Made by a program: the position numbers and the translations under genes. The notes below the pieces were generated by a model, which was given only the letters and a program-made list of their open reading frames with translations, had not been told where the DNA came from and did no database searches. Below, one piece after another: positions 23,100 to 32,546 of a stretch of DNA of 64,000 nucleotides. Origin of the DNA: Fibrobacterota bacterium (lineage in GTDB: Bacteria > Fibrobacterota > Chitinivibrionia > Chitinivibrionales > FEN-1185); the NCBI GenBank assembly GCA_003165595.1, contig PLWQ01000041.1:57517-121516 (forward strand). The letters are read 5' to 3'. Every line of letters begins with the position of its first letter. The first letter of the stretch is position 1.

Positions 23100-25862
23100 T
23101 TAGGGATAAAAGACCAGAACGGAACTTGTTTCCTTGTTGCCCCCGGCCCCGCCCTCAACGCCGCCAAGAACGTAGATAAGCCCATCCCACGAAACCGCAG
23201 CGCAGCCGTAGCGACCATTGGGCATGTCTTGCCGCGGAGTCCAGGCATTCTGCACCGGATCGAATTCTTCCACGGAGGCATGCGCCGTGTCGGAAAGGTC
23301 GGTTGTAAAAAGACCGCCGATTGCGTATATCTTGCCATTGGCTTGCGCCGCGGCAAAGGACCATCGGGCATGATTGAGCGAAGCTGCGGTACCCATGGAA
23401 TTGGTTGACGGATCGTATACTTCGACGCCCTGAAGCGACCCGTTGTCGCCGGAATTCGGCGCCCCGCCCACGCCTCCTATGATGTAGATCTTGCCGTTCA
23501 GGGCGATTGCCTGATGATCGCTTCGCAGCATATTCATCCACGTCTTGGGCGTCCACGTGCCCGAGACCGGATCCCACGCGTCTATTTCGGAGCTTGCCTC
23601 AAAGTCCGTGCCGTTATACACCATCCCTCCAATAAGGTATACCGTATTCCCCAATGTGCAAGCCGCGGCGTTATACCGGTAAACCGGCAATTGCCCTGCC
23701 AAGCCCCATGATCCGCCGAAGCCACCAAGCGAATCTACAACGTTGAAGTATCCATGGTCGCTCTCGCCGCCAAAGGTGTAGATTTTATTGTTGACCGTCG
23801 CGCACCCCATCCAGTAGCGTGCACTTGGAAGCGGAGAGGCAAGCGTCCAGGACCCGTTTGAGCCTGCGGCATAGGTCTCCACGGTGGCATACGGGGTTAT
23901 GGTGGCGCCCGTTGCAATACTCTTGGAAGCTTCGCCCCCTATTGCATAGATAATGCCGTTCACCGCGGCAGCCGACAACAGCCGTCTTGGCTTTGACAAA
24001 GACGCAATATACGACCATACATTTTTAGGGGTCACGCTCACGTTCCACGCAACGGTATCGACCCCGCCGAAGCCGTCGGACACATTCACCACGATATGTT
24101 TCTTTCCGGTATCGAGAACCGTGGGAATCCAGATAACCGAGTCGCCGATAATTGACAAACTCGAAATGGACGACACCTGCCCGAGCGTCAGTTTGTCGCT
24201 GTTGACATCGGTCGCCGAGAGAATCTGGACATACCGGACTCCGACATTCGCGGTTTTCGGAATGGAAGAGGTGTCGGTGGTAAACCTGGGTGGCGTGTTC
24301 TTGATGGCGCCGGCAGCAGACGTGCCGGCCAGAGACAGAAGCCCGCTCGCTCCCGCCACAATCACCTGGTACCTGGCCGGGCCGTTCTTGCGGGTGATCA
24401 CGGTATAGGTAGTGTCTGCCGCATGTGCCTTGTGTGCGACCACGGCAAAAGCGGCGCCGGATGCGGTGTCGGCCGCGCAGACCCGATACTCGGCAAAGCC
24501 GGGGTCCTGCGACTGGCGCCACAGAACGGTAACGCTGCTGTCGGTGGATACGACGGCCGCAACATTGACAGGCGGCGGCCGCACAAACACGGCGATGCTG
24601 TCGGACCACAGGCTGCCGCGTTCGTCAAGTGCATCAACGTAGAGTTTCTGCGGGCCGGAAACATTCCATGCGTAGGCCAGCGTGTCGGTCCCCTGCGCCG
24701 TGTCGAAGGCCGTCTTCTGGATAAATACGGAGTCGGGATTTTTTGCAAACCAGACGATCGAGGTTGTTTTTGTCAACCTGCTTGAGAATGCGGCGCACAT
24801 CCTTACGCCGTCGCCCGCGGAAAGGGTGTCGCCGGAGCCGCTGATCGCTGCGATCCTAAATACGGTCCTCACATAGTATGGAGGAAGGGTATGAACACGG
24901 AGGAGCGTGGTGAAATTAACCGTATTGCCACTACTGTCCAATGCGCCCACCTTGTAGGAATAGGAATGCTCGGCGCTGTCAAACGAATTTCGATACACAT
25001 AATCCACGAAGCTGGTGTCGCTCACGGTATCGAGGTGAACCACGCCCGGGATTGCAGAGTCCATTGTGCCGACAACATATCCGGCCAGGTCCGAGACATG
25101 CACCGCAGACCAGGTAAGCTTGACAAGGCCGGAAGCTGTGTCGGCCGCTGCCGTGAACCCGGAGGGAGCCGGAAGCGGCGCCGAGGGATCAAGATTGAGG
25201 AGAACGCTCGGAAGAGTCGTCTGCTGTCCCGACACGACGTTCACTTGCGAATCGATAACGGCGGTATAGCCCTGAGCATAAAAGTAAACCCTGTAACCGT
25301 CTGCCTGAGGAACACCCGAGATCACAAACGCGCCTGTTCCGGGGTCGGCAACGGCGAGAAACGATGTACCGGGAATATAGCAGAACACCATTGCCGACGT
25401 TGAACTGCCCAAAACGACTTTCCCTGCGATTGTTCCCGGCGTCAGCATGGGGACTTTGTGAAGGTCGATCGGGTAAACGCCTTTCCAGTCTCTGGGCCGG
25501 TCGTTCTTTACATTGGCAACGAACCCGACAAGGGATACGCCGTTCACATTGCTTGTGCAGGCAAGATTATAGGTGCCGCCATCAAACTGGGATGGAATGG
25601 GTATGAAAAAATTGCCGGCACCGTCCGTCGTATCTGTCCCCCGGTGAATTGCGGAGGTGTCGGGAACAGCGACGGAGTCTCCGGCAACTGCGGTGTCGAG
25701 CCTTACATAGGCACCTTTGACGGGCTTCCCGCTTTTGTCAACAAGCGTTCCCACCACTTCGGAGCCCGATCCGCCAAGTGAAACGGATTGCTTTGTGCAA
25801 TACAGGAATACGGCCGCGAGGCAACTCACCAGAAGGAACACCGGAACTCGAAAGCGCGTCAT
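23100..25862 (-). CDS. Lipoprotein with carboxypeptidase-regulatory, FN3-like and six-blade Kelch domains
   Basis: 920 residues. The N-terminal signal ends LYC, a lipobox. About 35-100 are a carboxypeptidase-regulatory-like domain (GTLVDKSGKPVKGAYVRLD). About 230-330 and 400-540 are FN3-like (APSGFTAAADTASGLVKLTW). About 545-610 is cadherin/Ig-like. About 614-920 is a Kelch beta-propeller with six repeats, each with I/V-Y-x-x-G-G (e.g. IIYAIGG, KIYTFGG, TVYLIGG, KIYIIGG, KIYAIGG, LIYVLGG). It begins seven bases after the TIGR02147 gene, so the two are surely co-transcribed. It is probably envelope-anchored and ligand binding; the ligand is unknown. Confidence 0.75.
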   Translation of the reverse strand: MTRFRVPVFLLVSCLAAVFLYCTKQSVSLGGSGSEVVGTLVDKSGKPVKGAYVRLDTAVAGDSVAVPDTSAIHRGTDTTDGAGNFFIPIPSQFDGGTYNLACTSNVNGVSLVGFVANVKNDRPRDWKGVYPIDLHKVPMLTPGTIAGKVVLGSSTSAMVFCYIPGTSFLAVADPGTGAFVISGVPQADGYRVYFYAQGYTAVIDSQVNVVSGQQTTLPSVLLNLDPSAPLPAPSGFTAAADTASGLVKLTWSAVHVSDLAGYVVGTMDSAIPGVVHLDTVSDTSFVDYVYRNSFDSAEHSYSYKVGALDSSGNTVNFTTLLRVHTLPPYYVRTVFRIAAISGSGDTLSAGDGVRMCAAFSSRLTKTTSIVWFAKNPDSVFIQKTAFDTAQGTDTLAYAWNVSGPQKLYVDALDERGSLWSDSIAVFVRPPPVNVAAVVSTDSSVTVLWRQSQDPGFAEYRVCAADTASGAAFAVVAHKAHAADTTYTVITRKNGPARYQVIVAGASGLLSLAGTSAAGAIKNTPPRFTTDTSSIPKTANVGVRYVQILSATDVNSDKLTLGQVSSISSLSIIGDSVIWIPTVLDTGKKHIVVNVSDGFGGVDTVAWNVSVTPKNVWSYIASLSKPRRLLSAAAVNGIIYAIGGEASKSIATGATITPYATVETYAAGSNGSWTLASPLPSARYWMGCATVNNKIYTFGGESDHGYFNVVDSLGGFGGSWGLAGQLPVYRYNAAACTLGNTVYLIGGMVYNGTDFEASSEIDAWDPVSGTWTPKTWMNMLRSDHQAIALNGKIYIIGGVGGAPNSGDNGSLQGVEVYDPSTNSMGTAASLNHARWSFAAAQANGKIYAIGGLFTTDLSDTAHASVEEFDPVQNAWTPRQDMPNGRYGCAAVSWDGLIYVLGGVEGGAGGNKETSSVLVFYP

Positions 25863-25869
25863 AGTTTTT

Positions 25870-26706
25870 CTAGTGCGGCTTTGGCAACGCTACCGGGTTG
25901 GACATGGGAAAAACATGGAAATTTATGTGATACACCCTGTCGATATCTTTGTCGGAACACACGATCTCCAGAACCTCCCGCCTGAACCGCTTGAGCCTCT
26001 CCTCGATCTGCGCATACCCCTCGGCCGAGCAACTGAACGTGAGCGTGGACATGCTGCGCTTCTCCCGCGGGTACCGGTCTATGGCCTGCCGCGCGAGCTC
26101 GGTTGTGGAGATAAGAAAGTTGTTTATCGCCAGCGATTTCGCTTCGTATCCCGTGGTAATGATATCGTCGACAAGCTGGTAATACCCGCGCTCGCTTTTC
26201 TTGATGAACCCCATGTCTTCGAGCAGGCTCACCGCTTTCTTCGCCTCCGCCGGCGTTATTGCGGGCGAAACACTTTTCGCAAGCTCGGCAAAGTTGCCTT
26301 CGAACTTGTAAAAGTTAAGCACCTCGCGCACAGCGGTGTAATACCATTTGCTGTAAAACTCGTACTGCTGCGCATCAGTGACTTTTATTTTCGACTTCTT
26401 TGACGCGAGAATCTTCTCAAAATAATACTTCTTCTGATCGTGATTCTTTGCCTGATCGAAGAAAACGAGCAGTTCGAAGTACTCGGTCTCGGCGCGTTTC
26501 AGTTTGAAAACCTGGGCAAACTTAAATATAAATTCCGACGAGATGTTTCGCTTTCTTTGCACAACATTTATAAAAAACCCGGCGGAGCTGAACCCGACTT
26601 TCTGGGCAATATAGCGGTACGAGAAGAAAGAGAATTCCTTCTTCCTGTCTTCATACAAGTCCTTAAGCAGTTTCCGGTAATCGATGTACTCGTAAACGTC
26701 GATCAT
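25870..26706 (-). CDS. TIGR02147-family regulator
   Basis: 278 residues from the ATG at 26706, which gives the family's usual start (MIDVYEYIDYRKLLKDLYED); an ATG seven codons upstream at 26727 is the alternative. It contains SYRYIAQKVGFSSAGFFINV, KAVSLLEDMGFIKKSERGYYQ and REVLEIVCSDKDIDRVYHIN, as in this paralogous family first named from Fibrobacter succinogenes. The family is thought to be transcriptional regulators, with a helix-turn-helix-like N-terminal segment. It heads an operon with the Kelch lipoprotein and the gene at 21288-23051. Site B2 lies 92 bases upstream, consistent with autoregulation. Confidence 0.85.
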   Translation of the reverse strand: MIDVYEYIDYRKLLKDLYEDRKKEFSFFSYRYIAQKVGFSSAGFFINVVQRKRNISSEFIFKFAQVFKLKRAETEYFELLVFFDQAKNHDQKKYYFEKILASKKSKIKVTDAQQYEFYSKWYYTAVREVLNFYKFEGNFAELAKSVSPAITPAEAKKAVSLLEDMGFIKKSERGYYQLVDDIITTGYEAKSLAINNFLISTTELARQAIDRYPREKRSMSTLTFSCSAEGYAQIEERLKRFRREVLEIVCSDKDIDRVYHINFHVFPMSNPVALPKPH

Positions 26707-26798
26707 ACCCTTGTGTGTTCCTTCCAAAGACTATGCCGTCCCCTGCTCGAAAATATACCGGAAAGGGGGGTCTGTTTCAAGGGAATTCGGCACAAAGT

Positions 26799-26815
26799 GT
26801 TTTCCTGGGGAAAAC
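26799..26815. promoter_or_regulatory. Palindromic site B2, GTTTTCY-N3-RGAAAAC
   Basis: GTTTTCC-TGG-GGAAAAC, 92 bases upstream of the TIGR02147 regulator's start. This is the best site in the window linking the palindrome family to a specific regulator. Confidence 0.6.
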
Positions 26816-26957
26816 ATCGAGACGTGGCGAGGATTGCAAGTCTTTGTATTATATGGCTAAGCAAGGTTGATTCCGAGTCGTTCCATGCCGTATTCGTTCC
26901 CGACACAATTTCGCCCCGATGTCCGGAGCCGACAAGCAGGAAAAGCGCAGGCAGACC

Positions 26958-26990
26958 GTAAAAAGGCCCCGCGCGGGTGCGCGGGGCCTT
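26958..26990 (-). terminator. Terminator of the CBM-like lipoprotein gene
   Basis: AAGGCCCCGCGC (26963-26974) and GCGCGGGGCCTT (26979-26990) with a 4-base loop. On the minus strand the stem is followed by a run of five T. Confidence 0.85.
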
Positions 26991-27049
26991 GACAAATTCT
27001 CCTTGGCTTTCGATAGGGTGCCCGGGAGAACCCCCGGACTCCGTTGCTT

Positions 27050-28951
27050 TTACTTGCTGAGCCTCTTGGCTGTTGGAGTGACAGTCGCGGCAGGCAAGGT
27101 CCAGTACAAATCGTCGATAACTATGTATTGACCGGCTACATAGGGATCAAAAGTCGCTCCCATGAAATATGAAACGCCGGACAAATCGCAGGTTGCCGCC
27201 CAGGCTGAGAGGGGTATCACGATCTCGTGCCATTGTTCATCATTCACATACCCGTAGTTGGCGGCAGGAATAAATGTCTGGCCCGTGTGGACGGCATTTT
27301 CGACAAGGATTTTGATGCCGCTCGCATTGCCTTTCAGCCTTACATGAAGACTGGACGAATCATATGCGGTCATGTTTATTCCCGTTAGGGCGCCGGTGTT
27401 ATCCACCTGGGTCCAGCCAAATCCTGCCCAGCCTACAGTACCTGCGGTTATCCTGACCGTGTTTCCGTTACCCGCAAAATTCGGGGCGGAATCCACGGTG
27501 CATGTACCCGACCAGGTAAAAAACCCTGGATTGAAAGCGGGAACCTGGGTCGCTCCGGGTGTAGCGTTCGTGCCCAGGATACCGAGCGCCGCTATCTGCG
27601 TCGAGTACCAGTTCGCCGAAACGCTCGGCGTGTCGTTCTTGACATTGTCTACATAGGAAACCGTCACCAGATCGCTGTCCTTCACGCCGACGGCCGTTGC
27701 GGTCTTCGCGCCCATGCTGAAGCCGACTTTGCCGCTGAAATTTGAAGTGGAGTCGAGGCGAAGCGTGATTTGGACGGTGTCGGCCGCCAATTTGCTGATC
27801 ACATTGACAACAATGGAATCGGCGGTCGTATGGTCGTCTGCGGCGGTAATCATCATCGTCTCCGCCGTTCCGTGATACGCGCTGGAGTCAAGCGAAATGC
27901 TGACCGGAGCTGCCTGCCACTGAAGGGCCGTTCCAAGAATCGGCGCGGCGATCGCCGGATCAACGTAGGTGATTGTCATCGTGTCGTTCGGCGGCAATAC
28001 GGCGATCACGGAACCCTGGACGGACTGAGTAAGAGAAACGCCGACCATTGCAGTGTAGGAACCCGTGCTTCCCTTGACAGCCTTGAGAACGACGTCGATA
28101 CCGGCAGTGTCTTTCGCGGATTTGAGGTGCACGGTTACGGACGGAACCGACACGTTCGAATCCAGAACATTGATGACTATCTTATCCTTCACTCCCGTAT
28201 AAACAGGTGCACCGGGAGCAACCATGGGCATGATGGCTGTCCACTTCGCTGCGGCCGGAGCAAGGGTGACGGGAACCAACGCATCGGAATACGAAACGAA
28301 AACCGAATCTCCGCTCTTGACATGAACCGTATCCTTGCCCGTGAGCGAAGTGCTTGCCGTAAAGTAGACCGTATCCACGTACACTCCATAGCTGCCGGCA
28401 AGCAGCTTGCAGGTCAGCAGCATCGGATTCGGATAGGATGTGGTGGCGACGGTGACGGTGACCGAGGGCTTGTCGATGTTCGTATCGGTAACCGTGATCA
28501 CCATCGGCTTGTAGATGGCCTTATATGACGTATTGTCAAGCTTGACGCTCATCGTACCGGCTTTCCAGAAGAGAGTCTGCGTTTTGGTTCCGGCCGGGAA
28601 TGCGTCCTTGTAGGTGACCGTCACCAGGCAGTTGTTGCTCACTTGGATTGCATTGCCGGAGGATGCATCGGTGGTAAACGCGAGGGAGCCCGTGTAGACG
28701 CCGTTCTTGCCGGTAAGCTTGAGCGTGATTCCAAGCTGATCTGCGGTGCTGATAACTTTCACGGTTGCCACCGTGTCGGTAAGATCCGCATCCTTGAGCG
28801 TAACCGTTACCGCGCCTTTTGTGCCCACGTGAAGGGAATCGCTCAACGAAATCTTCCCCTCAGTCCCTCTCGGCTCTGTTCCGCATCCGCTGACGCAAAG
28901 AGCGGCCAGGACTGCGCCCACGCTGAGAACTGACAACAGAATCTTCTTCAT
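27050..28951 (-). CDS. Lipoprotein with repeated beta-sandwich domains and a CBM-like C-terminus
   Basis: 633 residues from the ATG at 28951, preceded by GGGGGAAGAG. The signal ends VSGC, a lipobox. About 35-450 consist of four similar ~105-residue units, each containing a V-T-V-x-D segment, a G-x-Y-x-G segment, a D-x-V-x-V-x-Y-x-D segment and ending in a Trp. About 470-620 (GNGNTVRITAGTVGWAGFGW, SSLHVRLKGNASGIKILVEN, EQWHEIVIPLSAW) resembles a galactose-binding-like/CBM fold of the type found on some GH3 enzymes. It is likely an outer-membrane-anchored binding protein. A terminator follows at 26958-26990. Confidence 0.6.
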   Translation of the reverse strand: MKKILLSVLSVGAVLAALCVSGCGTEPRGTEGKISLSDSLHVGTKGAVTVTLKDADLTDTVATVKVISTADQLGITLKLTGKNGVYTGSLAFTTDASSGNAIQVSNNCLVTVTYKDAFPAGTKTQTLFWKAGTMSVKLDNTSYKAIYKPMVITVTDTNIDKPSVTVTVATTSYPNPMLLTCKLLAGSYGVYVDTVYFTASTSLTGKDTVHVKSGDSVFVSYSDALVPVTLAPAAAKWTAIMPMVAPGAPVYTGVKDKIVINVLDSNVSVPSVTVHLKSAKDTAGIDVVLKAVKGSTGSYTAMVGVSLTQSVQGSVIAVLPPNDTMTITYVDPAIAAPILGTALQWQAAPVSISLDSSAYHGTAETMMITAADDHTTADSIVVNVISKLAADTVQITLRLDSTSNFSGKVGFSMGAKTATAVGVKDSDLVTVSYVDNVKNDTPSVSANWYSTQIAALGILGTNATPGATQVPAFNPGFFTWSGTCTVDSAPNFAGNGNTVRITAGTVGWAGFGWTQVDNTGALTGINMTAYDSSSLHVRLKGNASGIKILVENAVHTGQTFIPAANYGYVNDEQWHEIVIPLSAWAATCDLSGVSYFMGATFDPYVAGQYIVIDDLYWTLPAATVTPTAKRLSK

Positions 28952-29512
28952 TTTCTCTTCCCCCTGCAAATGTAGGATTGGTTTGATTGTATAGGAAATT
29001 TCTTTGTTCTCTCTGGAACCCAGTGCGATCTTGTCGGAATCTTGCCCCGCTCCACCACCCCCTTCTCGAACAGCTTTTCCCGGTAGAGCCGTTTTGTCTA
29101 ATTTCCTTTATAATAGTCTTGTATAATCTTGGATATGTCCACTACGTCACGAAATCGAGGTTTCCGGGGACTCCGGGTTCCTAAACAATCGGAATCGGTT
29201 GGCATCAGGAAATCCGAGAGGTCCAGTCCTCGGTTAGAATTTTAATATAGGTAGGTTAAATCAGCTTAAGCAAGAGAAAAAAACGTGGGTTGCATAATTA
29301 CCCGGACGCTTCCGGTGCCCGATATCCTTCTTTTCTTCGCAGCCACGAATTTTCTCTCGTGCGCGCTTTTATTTTGTATATTATGAATAGTTGGGGGGGT
29401 ATGATCATTCAAACGATCATCACTAAAGGAGGAGGCCCATGAAGTAACGCGGTGCGGATACAATCATTTCACCATATACAGTTACTAGAAACATCCAAGG
29501 AGGATTCTTGTT
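28952..29512. other. Intergenic region upstream of the first GH3 gene
   Basis: No gene of normal size is seen. A hairpin (CCGAGAGG/CCTCGG, near 29208-29227) is present. A G7 run (29393-29399) is followed by an ATG at 29401 opening a 13-codon frame, and a strong AAAGGAGGAGG precedes an overlapping two-codon frame (ATG-AAG-TAA, 29439-29447). The GH3 gene starts at 29513 behind its own AAGGAGG. Confidence 0.4.
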
Positions 29513-31888
29513 ATGCGAAGTGCAAAAAAGATTTCCATGCTCATTGCCGCTCTTGTGGCATACGCCACAGTTTTCGGACAAAGCGGCGATTTCCAGACAG
29601 CGGGAATCGTTAAGTTCAACGGCCAGCCGTTGCAAATGGCGACCGTCACCTACACCAGTGTCGCGCAGCGTCTGTCGTGGGATTTTTCCAGGTCGGACGG
29701 ATCGTTTGGCGGCCCCACTTCCACCCTTCCCCAAATGCGGGACCAACGGATCACGCTGCCTGCGGACGGCCCGGTCACGATTGATATTTTTGATGTCGGC
29801 GGGAAGAAAATTACCACGGTGAACGGCAAGCTTGACAAAGGATCATATCTCCTCCAGCCGTTTTCGGCGAAACTTGCACAGACTATGTATGTCCTCAAGA
29901 TCAAGGCGGGCGATGTGGTGACCTACCAGAAAATGATGGCCACCGGCAATGCCAGGAACGGAATCGCTATTGCGGTTTCCTCATCGAATGCACCCACTGT
30001 TCTGGCCAAGAAGATGGCGTACATCGACACGGTGCGTGTCGGCAAGACAGGCTTCACGCCGGTGTTCATTCCGATCACCACCTATGCCGACAATGTCGGC
30101 ACCGTGAACCTGGATTCCATCGACATAGAAGGTTTGGTCAATACGGTCTTTGGCCAGATGACTCCGGCCCAAAAATACGGGATATGTGCCATGCCGGCCT
30201 TTCAGAACGACAACGCGGCGCAATGTGCAGCAGATTTCTGCGGCCTCACTTTTGGCGGCGGCGGCTGTTTTCAAAACTCTGCTAACGCATCTGATGTCGC
30301 AAACACGGTCGACAGTTACCAGAGTGCCGCTATGGGCACCACTCTGAAGATCCCGATGTTGTTCGGATATGATGCGGTACATGGCGCCAGCGCTGTTCCG
30401 GGCGTCACCCTTTTCCCCCACAATCTTGGAATGGGCGCGATTCAGGATACGCTGCTAATTCAAAAGGCCTTCCGCGTTGGGGCCTTGGAAGTTCGCGGAT
30501 CCGGAGCAAACTTCGGCTTTGGACCCTGCATTGCCGTGATTCGCGACGACCGCTGGGGACGGGCGTATGAAGGCTTTTGCGAAACGCCGGAGCGCACCAA
30601 GATAATGGCCAACAACGCCGTTTTAGGCCTTCAGACCTCCGATTTGTCCCTGCCCCGTGCCTATGCCGCATGTGCTAAACATTTTGCCGGCGACGGCAAC
30701 ACGGTAAACGGCAGCAATGGAGGAACAACACAGGGGCCCGATTCCGCGGCTCGTGCTATCAATCTGCCCGGTTACGTTGCAGCTGTTAACGCCGGCGTGG
30801 CAACGATCATGCCTTCATTTTCCTCCTGGTGTGCTGGAGTTATACCTTCAACAATAATGTCCAAGGAAACGCCCCTCCTCACGAACTGGCTGAAACTCGG
30901 GCAGGCGCCCCCTTATCCTCCGAATCCTCCGAATCCGCCTTTCAAGGGTTTTCTTGTGAGCGACTGGGATGCGGTGGGTACCCTTGACTTTTTGAACGCG
31001 GGCGGCGATGTTCTGATGTCTCCTGAATACGGCTTGGGCGTTATCAACGATTTCACTACCTATTATGGCACCATTCAGGCGAGGGTTACCGATGCCATGA
31101 AACGCGTGCTCCGCGTAAAAGCCTGGATGGGCATGCTCAGCTATTATCAAAACCAGAAAACACCCGCCTATTTGACAGATCGGAGTTTGACCACCGTGGT
31201 CTACTCCCAGGCGCACCGGGACGTGGCCCGCGCATGCGTGAGGGCCTCGCTTGTTCTTCTCAAGAACAACTCTGTTGGCGGCACGCCGGTGCTGCCGATT
31301 CCCGCAACCGCGAATGTCGCGATATGGGGCGTTGCGGGTGATAATGTTGGTATCCAGTGCGGCGGCTGGGCAGTGAGCTGGCAAGGTCAGGTCGGGGGCA
31401 TTCCGGGCGGCGCCGGCACCTCCATCAGAACCGGCATTCAATCGATTTGCAGCAACGTCAGCTACACCGCAAGCCCGGCTTCAGCGGGGACTTCCGACTA
31501 TGTCATCGCATTTCTCAGCGAAAATCCCTATGCTGAAACGGACTTCCCTGACATCAGCCTGACCGATAAGGATGCAAGCTCCTCGAACAGCGCCGTCATA
31601 GCGCAAATCGCGGCAGCGCATACAGCCGGAAAAAAGGTGATCGGGGTTCTCCTTGCCGGAAGAGTACTTGACATTTCAACAGTTCTTCCCAATTGCGACG
31701 CGTTTGTGTGGGCCAGTTTGCCTGGCACCGAAGGACTGGGCGTCGGGGAAATGCTGTTCGGCGTGAATGGCTACAAGTTTACCGGCAAGCTCCCTGTTAC
31801 CTGGCCGCAGAACCTGGCTCAGGAACCCATCAATGTCGGCGATGGAAAAACAGGATTGTTCGCCTACGGCTACGGATTGACAGACTAA
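29513..31888 (+). CDS. GH3 beta-glucosidase, first of a tandem pair
   Basis: 791 residues with a signal peptide (KISMLIAALVAYATVFGQ). About 25-75 are carboxypeptidase-regulatory-like and about 85-145 the sorting-like module (VTIDIFDVGGKK, TMYVLKIKAG) shared with other proteins here. GH3 follows: YDAVHGAS, KHFAGDGNT, the nucleophile in FLVSDWDAV (Asp about 484) and, in the second domain, SENPYAET (Glu about 670, the expected acid/base position). It should release glucose from beta-glucan oligosaccharides outside the cytoplasm. A terminator is at 31918-31954. It is about 60 percent similar by eye to the gene at 32547. Confidence 0.85.
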   Translation: MRSAKKISMLIAALVAYATVFGQSGDFQTAGIVKFNGQPLQMATVTYTSVAQRLSWDFSRSDGSFGGPTSTLPQMRDQRITLPADGPVTIDIFDVGGKKITTVNGKLDKGSYLLQPFSAKLAQTMYVLKIKAGDVVTYQKMMATGNARNGIAIAVSSSNAPTVLAKKMAYIDTVRVGKTGFTPVFIPITTYADNVGTVNLDSIDIEGLVNTVFGQMTPAQKYGICAMPAFQNDNAAQCAADFCGLTFGGGGCFQNSANASDVANTVDSYQSAAMGTTLKIPMLFGYDAVHGASAVPGVTLFPHNLGMGAIQDTLLIQKAFRVGALEVRGSGANFGFGPCIAVIRDDRWGRAYEGFCETPERTKIMANNAVLGLQTSDLSLPRAYAACAKHFAGDGNTVNGSNGGTTQGPDSAARAINLPGYVAAVNAGVATIMPSFSSWCAGVIPSTIMSKETPLLTNWLKLGQAPPYPPNPPNPPFKGFLVSDWDAVGTLDFLNAGGDVLMSPEYGLGVINDFTTYYGTIQARVTDAMKRVLRVKAWMGMLSYYQNQKTPAYLTDRSLTTVVYSQAHRDVARACVRASLVLLKNNSVGGTPVLPIPATANVAIWGVAGDNVGIQCGGWAVSWQGQVGGIPGGAGTSIRTGIQSICSNVSYTASPASAGTSDYVIAFLSENPYAETDFPDISLTDKDASSSNSAVIAQIAAAHTAGKKVIGVLLAGRVLDISTVLPNCDAFVWASLPGTEGLGVGEMLFGVNGYKFTGKLPVTWPQNLAQEPINVGDGKTGLFAYGYGLTD

Positions 31889-32546
31889 AGCCCGTCAGTT
31901 AGTTCCCACCGTCCGATGCAGCCGCGGAATCCTCTCCGCGGCTGCTTTTATTTTGCGGCAGGGAAAAGACTTTTTCAACCGCCTGCAAGGATGATCGAAC
32001 GCTATTCCTCATTTCAAAAAGCATTCTATTTCCCTGGAGAATATTGTTCCGGGCCCCGCTTTGGTCTCCCCCACCTGCACAATCTATTCTTCTCAATGCC
32101 GGAATGGTAAAAATGAGTACCCAATCGGTATCTACAATTGTATCATTTCCTATGTAATGTTTTTTGATAGGTGACGAGCTCGCCGAAGTGAATACCATTG
32201 CGGGTATTATGTATCCGTACTAATTGACTGCCCGACAAAACCATAGGAACTTGATTCCATGGCACATAACCAAATCGTTTCGTCGACCAAACGCATCCGT
32301 ATTTCAAACAAATCGCGACCGGTGCCATCGGCCATAATTGGCCTCTCCGCAAGTGAAACAATGCGCAATTGTGATCGAAACCCGCCGAAGCAGCATGCTG
32401 ACAAACGATTTTTTCAATACCCGTTACTCCTGGACATTATTTTTCTGAGGCTAAAATCTGGATCGGGACGGGTCAACCATAAAGGGATAAGCCTGCTCTT
32501 GCTTTTTAAAAAGGGTAAGACCGGATAACACTGAGAGGTTCAAACT
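31889..32546. other. Intergenic region between the tandem GH3 genes
   Basis: Apart from the terminator at 31918-31954 nothing is recognised in about 590 bases. Short open frames on both strands lack ribosome binding sites and protein-like composition. Confidence 0.4.
31918..31954 (+). terminator. Rho-independent terminator after the first GH3 gene
   Basis: GCAGCCGCGGA (31918-31928) and TCCGCGGCTGC (31935-31945), followed by TTTTATTTT. Confidence 0.85.

Larger units (their letters stand above)
26707..27049. other. Intergenic region with site B2 and a terminator
   Basis: It holds palindromic site B2 (26799-26815) upstream of the regulator and the terminator hairpin (26963-26990) of the upstream gene at 27050-28951. 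No gene is seen. Confidence 0.6.

Noticed and set aside
32259-32528. 89-codon open frame between the tandem GH3 genes
   Set aside because: No ribosome binding site and no protein-like pattern; it is probably chance.
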